Origin: Cereibacter_A azotoformans
GTDB taxonomy: Bacteria; Pseudomonadota; Alphaproteobacteria; Rhodobacterales; Rhodobacteraceae
NCBI RefSeq assembly: GCF_003050905.1
Contig: NZ_QAOT01000014.1
Strand: one strand, 5' to 3'
DNA: 64,000 nucleotides
Shown here: in pieces, positions 42,200-50,500 of the stretch
Layout: each line of letters begins with the position of its first letter
Numbering within the stretch: position 1 is the stretch's first letter
Position numbers and translations under genes: made by a program
Notes under the pieces: model-generated
What the model saw: only the letters and a program-made list of their open reading frames with translations
The model's database searches: none
What the model was told of the DNA's origin: nothing

Positions 42200-42706
42200 T
42201 CAACATCCGGCCTTCAACCACTTTCTGATACGCCCTCGCGCGTTGGCATAGGGTGCTGAAGTGTTGAACTGGATCATCCGCCCCTTGGTCCATTTGCCAT
42301 ACCAGGCGCCGCCATAGAGCTCAGCGTCGGTTCGGGACGAAATGGTCTCGACCAATCGAACATTTACCGCCTGGAGACGGCTCAGCAGATCTTGCCACTC
42401 GAGATGCCGATAGTCCGCGTAGAACTTCTGGGCCAGCAAGCCGAGCTCGTTCCATTTGAAGCCGCTTTCGGGAAACTCCACCGTCTCGCCACGATCATCC
42501 CGATCCAGCCACTTCATGACGAGTTCGTTCCAGCCCAGCAGATAGGCTACCAGATCGGCGGGGCTCATCCATGTCCCGGCGGCATGTCCCTCCAGCGAAG
42601 CCACGCGGCTGCGTTCCGCCGGCACTCGGCCAAGCTCGAGCATCAGCTTATCGAATGTCACTGAAATGGCGTCCAGAAGTTCTGCTTTGGACACAGGCAC
42701 GCTCAT
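42200..42706 (-). CDS. ClbS/DfsB-family four-helix protein (probable moron)
   Basis: 168 residues from the ATG at 42706, with AAGGAA upstream. The family pattern is clear: SKAELLDAISVTFDKLMLEL, GTWMSPADLVAYLLGWNELV, WLDRDDRGETVEFPESGFKW and TKGRMIQFNTSAPYANARGR. ClbS, a member, protects cells from colibactin by hydrolysing its cyclopropane; other members have unknown roles. The gene lies opposite to all surrounding head genes, between protease and capsid, with its own start and AT-richer promoter stretch. This is typical of a lysogenically expressed moron (inference). Confidence 0.85.
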   Translation of the reverse strand: MSVPVSKAELLDAISVTFDKLMLELGRVPAERSRVASLEGHAAGTWMSPADLVAYLLGWNELVMKWLDRDDRGETVEFPESGFKWNELGLLAQKFYADYRHLEWQDLLSRLQAVNVRLVETISSRTDAELYGGAWYGKWTKGRMIQFNTSAPYANARGRIRKWLKAGC

Positions 42707-42973
42707 GATCGATTCCTTGCTGTTCGCGTCCATAGGTTATGCTCCAAACGTGTCGCAGCCGAAGAAAGGCATGGCGTCTCGGGCCGGCGGTCACCCGAGC
42801 CAGTCGCCGCTCACACCATTCACCGGCAACGGTCGGCACCTCACGCCACCTCTGAACTGAGCCGAACCAGCCGGAACAGGCCGGCTGCGGCCAGCCCCTT
42901 CACCCCTTCCCATCCCCCGCCCGTGGCGGGGCCGTTCGGCTGCGCGGATGCAGCCCTGCCAAGAGAGGATCCC

Positions 42974-44308
42974 ATGGCACGACAGAACCTCGACGACCTG
43001 CGCCGCGCCCGGAAGGCCGCGGCCGACACGATGGCCGCGGTGGCCGCCCGCATCGGTGCGCTCGAGGCGGCCGAGGCACCGGACGCGGCCGCGCTCGAGG
43101 CCGAGACCGCGGCCTTTGCTGCCGCGGAAGCCGCCTTTGCCCGGGCCGATGCCGCCGTGACGCGCGCGGCGGCCGTCGAGGCCGCGCAGGCCGCAGCGGC
43201 GCAGGGCGACGGCGCGGGCGCCGGGAGCGGGGCAAGTGCCGCCGGCGCCGAGGCCGTGCCGGCCGTTGCCACCGATCCGGCGCATCGCGGCGTGGCGGCG
43301 GGCTTCATGGTCCAGGCCCTCGCCCGCACCAAGGGCGACCGGGACAAGGCCGCCCGCCTCCTCGAGGCCGAGGGCCATGGCGCGATCTCGGCCGCTCTCT
43401 CGGGGGCGAGCGAAGGCGCGGGCGGCGTCACCATCCCGCGGCCGCAGGCGGCCGAGCTGATCGAGATGCTGCGTGCCCGCGTCGTCGTGCGCGCCTCGGG
43501 CGCCCGCACCCTGCCGATGCCCGCGGGCGAGATGCGACACGCCAAGCAGGTGGGCTCGGCCGTCGCCGCCTATGCCGCCGAGAATGCCGCCATCGCGCCG
43601 AGCCAGCCCAGCTTCGACAAGATCGACCAGAGCTTCAAGAAACTCGTGGGCATGGTCCCCATCGGCAACTCGCTCCTGCGGCACTCGGGCGTGGCGATGG
43701 CGCAGCTCGTGCGCGACGACCTCCTGAAGGTGATGGCGCTGCGCGAGGATCTCGCGTTCCTGCGCGGCGACGGCAGCGCCGACACGCCGAAGGGGCTGCG
43801 GCACTGGATGCTGCCCGCGAACTGGTCCGCCGCTCCGGTGGCGGCCACGCCGGCCGCGGCGGAGGCGGCGATCCGGCGCGCGGTCTCGCTCGTCGAGGAT
43901 GCCGACGTGGGCATGGTCTCGCCGGGCTGGATCATGCGGGCCTCGACGAAGAACTGGCTCGCGAGCCTGAAGGACGCGAACGGGAACCCGCTCTTTCCCT
44001 CCATCGGGGCCTCGGCCCAGCTCATGGGCTTCCCGATCCGGACGAGCTCGCAGATCCCCGACAACCTCGGCGCGGGCGGCGACGAGACCGAGATCTACTT
44101 CGGGGACTTCGACGAGGCGATGATCGGCGACAGCATGGCGCTGGTGGTGGGCTCCTCGACCGACGCCTCCTTCGTCGACGGCAACGGAGCGACCGTCTCG
44201 GCCTTCCAGAACGACCTGACCCTCATGCGGGCGATCTCGGAGCACGACTTCGCGCCGGCGCATGACGAGGCCTTCGCCGGCTTCAATGCCTCCGGCTGGA
44301 CGCTCTGA
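42974..44308 (+). CDS. Major capsid protein (HK97 fold)
   Basis: 444 residues from the ATG at 42974, behind AGAGAGGAT. The N-terminal 110 residues are Ala-rich coiled coil (the delta/scaffold domain), then the HK97 core: PMPAGEMRHAKQVGSAVAAY, VPIGNSLLRHSGVAMAQLV, DLAFLRGDGSADTPKGL, WIMRASTKNWLASLKDANGN and LTLMRAISEHDFAPAHDEAF. Length suits a precursor cleaved by the S49 protease. Confidence 0.93.
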   Translation: MARQNLDDLRRARKAAADTMAAVAARIGALEAAEAPDAAALEAETAAFAAAEAAFARADAAVTRAAAVEAAQAAAAQGDGAGAGSGASAAGAEAVPAVATDPAHRGVAAGFMVQALARTKGDRDKAARLLEAEGHGAISAALSGASEGAGGVTIPRPQAAELIEMLRARVVVRASGARTLPMPAGEMRHAKQVGSAVAAYAAENAAIAPSQPSFDKIDQSFKKLVGMVPIGNSLLRHSGVAMAQLVRDDLLKVMALREDLAFLRGDGSADTPKGLRHWMLPANWSAAPVAATPAAAEAAIRRAVSLVEDADVGMVSPGWIMRASTKNWLASLKDANGNPLFPSIGASAQLMGFPIRTSSQIPDNLGAGGDETEIYFGDFDEAMIGDSMALVVGSSTDASFVDGNGATVSAFQNDLTLMRAISEHDFAPAHDEAFAGFNASGWTL

Positions 44309-44364
44309 CACACAGCCGGCCCGAGCGCGGGCCGGCGCATCCCCCCTTTCCCCCGGAGAGATCC

Positions 44365-44640
44365 ATGAAGACCATCGTGACCTTCATCCGCCCCTGGAAC
44401 CGCTACAACCGCGGCGAGACCGCGGGCTTCGACCCCGCAACGGCCGCGGGCCTGATCGGCGTCCATGCCGTGCCGTATCGGCCGGCAGACGCGGCACCTA
44501 TCGCGTCGGCCGCGCCGCCTGTTGAACCGGCGACCCCTGCCCCGAGCTTCGAGGCCGCCGTGGCCGCGCTCGAGACCCCGGTGGACACCGCGCCGAAGGC
44601 CCCCGCAGCCGACCTGCCGGTGCAGGGCCGGCGGAAGTGA
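44365..44640 (+). CDS. Small phage head-region protein
   Basis: 91 residues. The N-terminus MKTIVTFIRPWNRYNRGETA followed by GFDPATAAGLIGVHAV is a common small head-region pattern in alphaproteobacterial siphoviruses; the rest is Pro/Ala-rich. It sits directly after the capsid gene with GGAGAG upstream. No function assigned. Confidence 0.75.
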   Translation: MKTIVTFIRPWNRYNRGETAGFDPATAAGLIGVHAVPYRPADAAPIASAAPPVEPATPAPSFEAAVAALETPVDTAPKAPAADLPVQGRRK

Positions 44641-44644
44641 CCCC

Positions 44645-45154
44645 ATGCGCGTGATCGAGCCCCCGGCGCTCGCGGTCCCGGTCGAGGCCTTCAAGCGGGC
44701 GGTCCATCTCGACGGGCCCGACGACGATCTCCTGATCGCCGAGCTCCTCGCCGCCGCCACCGAGGTGGTCGAGACCGCCGCCCGCCGCCCCCTCATGCCC
44801 CGGCTCGTGGCTTTCGAGACCCCGGCCGGGCGCTGGTCGCGCTGGTATCTGCCCATCGCGCCGGTGATCGAGCTTGTGGAGATCTCCGACCCCGCCGCCG
44901 CCCGCCTCGTGCGCGGCGCCACCGAGCCCGTGCTCGAGCGGCCCGCGGCGGACGGGGCCGTCAGCCTCACCGCGCTCTGCGGCCACGAGGATCCGGCCCG
45001 GATCCCGCGCGGCCTCTGCCAGGCGGTGATCCTGCTCGCCAAGGAATGGCACGACGCCGGGATCGGCCCAGCCGAGAGCGCCCCGCCGCTCTCCTTCGGC
45101 ATCCAGCGCCTGATCCGTCAGGCCCGCTACGCCCGGCCGATGGTGTCGGAATGA
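44645..45154 (+). CDS. Head-tail connector (gp6-like)
   Basis: 169 residues from the ATG at 44645. The pattern AVPVEAFKRAVHLDGPDDDL, IAELLAAATEVVETAARRPL and a C-terminal helix (PRGLCQAVILLAKEWHDAGI) matches the HK97 gp6-like connector that extends the portal. The stop overlaps the next start (ATGA). Confidence 0.88.
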   Translation: MRVIEPPALAVPVEAFKRAVHLDGPDDDLLIAELLAAATEVVETAARRPLMPRLVAFETPAGRWSRWYLPIAPVIELVEISDPAAARLVRGATEPVLERPAADGAVSLTALCGHEDPARIPRGLCQAVILLAKEWHDAGIGPAESAPPLSFGIQRLIRQARYARPMVSE

Positions 45155-45483
45155 GAGCCCCGCGCTTCGACCGCCGGGTGCAGATCCAGCGCGCCACGCT
45201 CGCCGACGACGGCTTCGCCTCGGTCGAGGTCTGGGCCGACCATGGCACCCCGATCTGGGCGGCGAAGGCAGACCTGAGCGACGGCGAGCGCTGGAGCGCC
45301 GGCGAGGTGGCGGCCAGCGTCACCACCCGCTTCACGCTCCACCGCACCGCCTTCGCGAGGAGCCTCACGCCGAAGGACCGGCTCCTCTCCGAAGGCCGCA
45401 GCTTCGAGATCTCCGGCATCAAGGAAGGCGGCGCCGGCCGCCGCTTTCTCGAACTGACCTGTTTCGCGAGGACCGACCGATGA
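45151..45483 (+). CDS. Phage head-closure/head-tail adaptor protein
   Basis: 110 residues. FDRRVQIQRATLADDGFASV, VWADHGTPIWAAKADLSDGE, TLHRTAFARSLTPKDRLLSE and SFEISGIKEGGAGRRFLELT fit the SPP1 gp16/head-closure family. It seals the connector below gp6. ATGA overlap on both sides. Confidence 0.87.
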   Translation: MRAPRFDRRVQIQRATLADDGFASVEVWADHGTPIWAAKADLSDGERWSAGEVAASVTTRFTLHRTAFARSLTPKDRLLSEGRSFEISGIKEGGAGRRFLELTCFARTDR

Positions 45484-45953
45484 GCGTCACCGTCTCCGTC
45501 ACAGGCCTCCGCCAGCTTGAGGCCCAGCTTGCGAAGCTGTCGAAGGCCGCGGGCAAGGCGGCCCTGCGGCGGGCGCTCAAGACGGCGGCCCAGCCCTTGG
45601 CCGATCTGGCTCAGAGCAAGGCCCCGGTCGGCGACACCCGCACGCTGGCGCCGTCGATCACGGTCGGGACGCGCCTCAGCAGGCGGCAGGCGAAGCGGCA
45701 CCGCCGCATGTTCCGCGACGACCGGGCCAGCGTCGAGATGTTCGTGGGCGCGGGGCCGCTGCCGAGCGCGCACAATCAGGAGTTCGGCAACATCCACATG
45801 GCGCCGCAGCCCTTTCTCCGCCCGGCCTGGGATCAGGACCGCGAGGCCCTCCTCGAGCGCCTCCGCGCCGATCTCTGGCAGCAGGTCTCGAAGGCCGTCG
45901 TCCGCGCCGAGAAGCGCGCGGCCCGGGCCGCTGCGAAAGCCGCAGGAGGCTGA
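45480..45953 (+). CDS. HK97 gp10-like tail-completion protein
   Basis: 157 residues. The HK97-gp10 pattern is visible: GLRQLEAQLAKLSKAAGKAA, RRALKTAAQPLADLAQSKAP, then APSITVGTRLSRRQAKRHRR and FLRPAWDQDREALLERLRAD. It takes part in joining head and tail. Start overlaps the adaptor stop by 4 bp. Confidence 0.87.
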   Translation: MSVTVSVTGLRQLEAQLAKLSKAAGKAALRRALKTAAQPLADLAQSKAPVGDTRTLAPSITVGTRLSRRQAKRHRRMFRDDRASVEMFVGAGPLPSAHNQEFGNIHMAPQPFLRPAWDQDREALLERLRADLWQQVSKAVVRAEKRAARAAAKAAGG

Positions 45954-45954
45954 C

Positions 45955-46335
45955 ATGGAAGAAGCCCTCCGTGCGCTCCTGCTGGCCTCCGGCGGGGTGA
46001 CGGCGCATGTGCAGACCCGCGTGAACTTCGGCCGCCATCCGCAGGGCGAGCCGCTGCCGGCGCTGGTGCTCAGCACGGTGAGCGACCGCGAGGGGCTGAC
46101 CCTCCGCGGGCCGGACGGGCTGCAGCAGGCCCGCGTCCAGATCGACTGCTACGCCGGGAGCTACGGCGCAGCCAAACAGCTTTCCCGCGCCGTGCGCGCC
46201 GTGCTCCACGGCCACAGCGGCGGCGGGTTCCAGGGTGTCTTCCTCGACGGCGCGCGCGATCTCCGCGAGCCGGGCGACGACACCGGGCGGCCCTTCCGGG
46301 TCTCGCTCGACTTTCTCACCATCTACTCAGCATAG
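45955..46335 (+). CDS. DUF3168 tail-terminator-like protein
   Basis: 126 residues from the ATG at 45955. EEALRALLLASGGVTAHVQT, LPALVLSTVSDREGLTLRGP, ARVQIDCYAGSYGAAKQLSR and AVRAVLHGHSGGGFQGVFLD are DUF3168 blocks, the family of tail terminators such as lambda gpU-like proteins. It caps the tail tube. Confidence 0.85.
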   Translation: MEEALRALLLASGGVTAHVQTRVNFGRHPQGEPLPALVLSTVSDREGLTLRGPDGLQQARVQIDCYAGSYGAAKQLSRAVRAVLHGHSGGGFQGVFLDGARDLREPGDDTGRPFRVSLDFLTIYSA

Positions 46336-46344
46336 GAGGGCCGG

Positions 46345-46785
46345 ATGGCCTCGAAACAGATCATCGCCTACGGGGCCGAGGTGGAGCGCTCCACCGATGG
46401 CGCCACATGGAGCGCGATCCCGGAAGCCAAGGGGATCGCCGTGCCTGCCGTCGAGCAGGATTATCAGGATGTGACCTCGCTCGACAGCGAGGGCGGCTAC
46501 CGCGAGTATATCAAGGGGCTGAAGGACATCGGCCAGATCACCATCCCGATGGGCTACACCTCGGCGGGCTATGCCGCCATGATCGCCGATCAGGAGGCCG
46601 CGCACCCGATTTACTACCGCGTGACGATGAAGCCCGCCCCGGACCAGAGCACGGGCGACGTGTTCGAGTTCCGCGGCTTCCCGGTGCCGCAGCTCGAGGC
46701 GGGCGATCTCGGCGCGCCGGTCGGCATCAACCTCAACATCCGCGGGACCGGCGCCCCGACCTGGACGCGGGGGACGGAGGCATGA
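46345..46785 (+). CDS. Major tail tube protein
   Basis: 146 residues. YGAEVERSTDGATWSAIPEA, KGIAVPAVEQDYQDVTSLDS, EYIKGLKDIGQITIPMGYTS and DVFEFRGFPVPQLEAGD fit the phage tail tube family (beta-sandwich). The stop overlaps the next start (ATGA). Confidence 0.85.
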   Translation: MASKQIIAYGAEVERSTDGATWSAIPEAKGIAVPAVEQDYQDVTSLDSEGGYREYIKGLKDIGQITIPMGYTSAGYAAMIADQEAAHPIYYRVTMKPAPDQSTGDVFEFRGFPVPQLEAGDLGAPVGINLNIRGTGAPTWTRGTEA

Positions 46786-47168
46786 ACATGATCCGTGGCG
46801 CGATCCCGTTCGAGGCCGAGGGGCGCGCGCGCTTCCTCCGGCTCACCACCAACGCCCAGGTCCGCTATCAGGAGCGGGCCGGGGAGACCCTCGTCGATGC
46901 CATCGTGGCGATGCAGGGCGAGGCGTCGCAGGGCGACATGCTGCGGCTCCGGCGCCTGATCTGGGCCGGCCTGGGCCACGAGGGGCTGAGCGAGGATGCA
47001 GCGGGCGACCTGATCGACGAGATCGGGCTGGCCGAGGCCTCGCGGCTCCTGGGCGATGCGATCCGCGCCGCCTTCCCCGAGGCGGCCAAGGCCGAGGCCG
47101 AGACCGGGGACGCCGAGGGAAACGCCCAAGCGCCGGCAAAGCCCAAAGCAAAGCCGGCCGCGGCCTGA
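46782..47168 (+). CDS. Tail assembly chaperone, gpG-like part
   Basis: 128 residues from the ATG at 46782. IPFEAEGRARFLRLTTNAQV followed by RYQERAGETLVDAIVAMQGE and LRRLIWAGLGHEGLSEDAAG resembles the GTA gp10-like tail assembly family. The C-terminus is a Lys/Ala/Pro-rich tail (NAQAPAKPKAKPAAA). The following frame has no normal start and is in -1 register, as in the lambda G/GT arrangement. Confidence 0.8.
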   Translation: MNMIRGAIPFEAEGRARFLRLTTNAQVRYQERAGETLVDAIVAMQGEASQGDMLRLRRLIWAGLGHEGLSEDAAGDLIDEIGLAEASRLLGDAIRAAFPEAAKAEAETGDAEGNAQAPAKPKAKPAAA

Positions 47169-47488
47169 TCGAGGCCCTCCTCGCCCGGTGGCTCGCTGCC
47201 GGGCAGGAGTATGAGCCGTTCTGGCGGCTCACCCCGCGCGAGGTCCTGGGGGTGCTCGAGGGCGACTATAAACGGCGCCGGCGCGAGATCGAGGACCGGC
47301 GCGTGCTGCAGCACGAGCTCGCGACCCTCGTGGCCTTCGCCTTCCACCAGCCGGGCAGGATGCCGGACTACAAGCCGCCGGCAGAGGCGTCAGCGCCTCC
47401 CCCGCAGCAGTCGGACGCCGGCTGGGATACCGACCACGAGCGGGTGCGCGGCTTGCTCATCGGGATGGCACTCAGAGGGCGCGGGTGA
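47165..47488 (+). CDS. Tail assembly chaperone, gpT-like extension (probable -1 frameshift product)
   Basis: The frame reads LIEALLARWLAAGQEYEPFW, RLTPREVLGVLEGDYKRRRR and ends LLIGMALRGRG. FWRLTPRE is typical of small tail-chaperone partners. There is no ATG and no ribosome site near 47165; the only conventional start is a GTG at 47252, which would lose the FWRLTPRE block. The register is -1 relative to the upstream gene, with A-AAG words at 47138-47141 and 47150-47153 as possible slip sites. Fusion by frameshift is inferred. Confidence 0.65.
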   Translation: MIEALLARWLAAGQEYEPFWRLTPREVLGVLEGDYKRRRREIEDRRVLQHELATLVAFAFHQPGRMPDYKPPAEASAPPPQQSDAGWDTDHERVRGLLIGMALRGRG

Positions 47489-47593
47489 TCCCCGGGTTGA
47501 CCCCAGCATGGCGCGGCCCGCCGCCGGACCAGCGCCCGCAATCGCAACTGACCAGGCCGCCTCCGGGCGGCCTTCTCCATGAGGAGGCTTCCC

Positions 47594-50500
47594 ATGTCGG
47601 CAGTCATCGGCGCACTCCGGGTCAACCTCGGCCTCGACAGCGCAGAGTTCCAGAAGGGCCTGAAGAAGGCGCAGTCCTCGCTCGGGGCGGCGGCGAAGGC
47701 GTTCGGCGCGCTCTCGGCCATCGGCGCCACGGTCGGCGCCGCCATGACGGGCATCGTCGTGCCGACCGCCCGGGCGGCGAACGAGATCTCGCGGCTGGCG
47801 CAGGTCGCGAACACCACGCCGCAGATGCTGCAGCGCTGGTCTGCGGCCTCGAAGAGCGTCGGCATCGAGCAGGAGAAGCTCGCCGACATCCTGAAGGACG
47901 TGAACGACAAGGTGGGCGACTTCCTCTCGACCGGCGGCGGCGAGATGAAGGACTTCTTCGAGAAGATCGCCCCGAAGGTCGGCGTCACGGCGAAGGAGTT
48001 CCGCAACCTCTCCGGGCCGCAGGCGCTGCAGCTCTATGTCTCGAGCCTCGAGAAGGCGGGCGTCTCGCAGGCGCAGATGACCTTCTACATGGAGGCCATC
48101 GCGAACGACGCGACCCTCCTCCTGCCGCTCCTGCGGAACAACGGCGCCGAGATGGAGCGGCTCGGGGACCAGGCGGCCGACCTCGGCGCGATCCTCAGCG
48201 ACGACGCGGTGGCGGCGCTCCGCGATGCGCACCTGGCGCTCGGGCAGATGGCCACGGCGGTCTCGGCCGCCCGCGACCGGATCGCGGCCGAGCTCGCCCC
48301 CGCGGTCGAGGCCATGGCTGTGGCCTTCACCACCTCCATGCGCGAGGGCGGTCTCCTGCGCGGCGTGATCGACGGGATCGGTTCGGTCGCGGGCGCGGTG
48401 GCCGGCAACATCGACCGGCTGGCGGTCTATACCGCGACGGCTGCGGCGGCGCTGGCTGTCTCGATGACCCCGGCCCTCATCGTCGCCACCCGCGCGGCCT
48501 GGGCGTTCGTCGCGGGCCTCGTCGCCACCCGCGCGGCCCTGATCCGCACCGGCCTCGGGATCGCCGTCGTGGCCGTGGGCGAGCTCGCGTACCAGACGCT
48601 GCGCGTGGTCAAGGCGGTGGGCGGCCTCGGGAGCGCCATGGAGATCATGGGCCGGGTCGCCCGCGGCGTCTGGGAGGGCATCAAGACCAGCGCCTCCGCC
48701 CTCGGCCCGGCGCTCGACGCGGTCTGGAAGACGGTCGAGGGGGGCTTTCTGACCATGATCGCCGCCGTCGCCCGCAAATGGACCGACTTCCTGCGCGACC
48801 TGTCGCAGGGGATGGCCGCGATCCCCGGCATGGGCGACGCGGCGCTCGATGTGGGCAACATGGCGATCATGGCGGGCTCCGGGGTCCATGCCCTGACCTC
48901 GGCGGCCGAGGCCGCGCGCGACGAGGCGAAGGCGCTGAAGGAGGAGGCCCAAGCGCTCGCCTCGGAGGGCTTCGACGCCGCCGCCGCTGCCGCGGCCGAG
49001 CTGCGCTCCGCGGTGACGGGCACCGGGGAGGCCGCGGACGGGGCGGCGCCTTCCGTCTCCGACCTCGGCGAGGGCGTGTCGGACCTCGGCGGCGCAGCGG
49101 GCGGTGCCAAGCAGAAGCTCTCCGATCTCGTCACGGCCGCAAAGGCGTGGAAGGAGCGGCTGAAGACGCCGGTGCAGAAGTACCGCGAGGAGATCGCGAA
49201 GCTCGGAGAGCTCTCGAAGAAGGGCCTGCTCTCGGCGGACGAGCATCGGCGCGCCATCGGCGAGCTGAACAAGGAGCTCGGCGACGGCATCCCGCTCATC
49301 GGCGACGTGGCCACGGCCTGGGGCGACTTCGTCGCCGGCGGGTTCAAGGACTTCAAGGGCTTCGTGGGCAGCGTCCTCGGGAGTTTCAAGGGCATGCTGG
49401 CCGAGATGATCGCCACGGCGGCGCGCAACCGGATTATCATCGGGATGGGGCTCGGCTCCGGCGGCCTCGCCGGCACCGCGGCCGCGGCGGCGGGGGTGCC
49501 GGGCATGGGCGGCGGCCTCGGGATGCTGGGCAGCCTCTTCGGCGGCGGGGGCCGGTTCCTGGGCAGCATTGGCAATGCGTTCAGCGCCTTCGGCAGCGGG
49601 GCTCTGGGCTCGCTCGGGAACTTCTTCTCGGGCGGCTTGTCGGGGGGCTTTGCCTATATCGGCCAGTCTCTGAGCATGGCCACGAGCGGCCTCGTCGGGT
49701 TCGCGCAGGCGGCGGGCGCCATTCTGGGCCCCATTGCCGCCGTGGCAGCGGCCTTCTCCTTCTTCGGCTCGAAGACGAAGCTCCTCGATGCAGGGCTGCG
49801 CGTCACCGTGCGCGAGCTGAATGCGATGGTCGAGAGCTACCGGAAGGTCGAGAAGTCCCGGTTCGGCGGGCTGTCGAAGTCGCGGAGCACGAGCTACGGC
49901 CTCGCGGATGGCGCGGTGGCCGGCCCCATCGTCAAGGCCGTGAGCCAGATGCAGGCCTCGGTCATGGATGTGGCGGACACGCTGGGCATCGGGGCCGAGG
50001 CCTTCAAGGGCTTTGCGGCCTCGGTCAGGTTCTCGACCAAGGGCCTCTCCGACGAGGAGATCGGGGCGAAGCTGCAGGAGAAGCTGACCGAGCTCGGCGA
50101 CGACTTCGCGGCGCGCGCCTTCGGCTATGTCGGCCGGAACGACCAGGCGATCAAGGACCTCGAGAAGCGGATCGCGGAGGGCACGTCCTATGCGGTGGTG
50201 AGCGGGCTCAAGGGATCCCTCGGCGACAAGATTCTCTCCGCGTTCTTGGGTCGGAAGCAGCAGGGCGACCTGGCCGACCTGATCGCGGGCAATACACTGG
50301 TCTCGACCCGCCCCGAGCTCGCCGCTCTGGTGAAGGAGGGCGAGAGCTTCGTCGAGGCCCTGCAGCGGCTGAGCGCGGCCATGTCCGGCGTCAACGGCGT
50401 CATGGACACGCTGGGGCACAGCTTCCGGGCGGTGGACATGGTGACGGCCGGCATGGCCTCGGATCTGGCCGCGCTCTTCGGCGGGCTCGACGGGCTCGTC

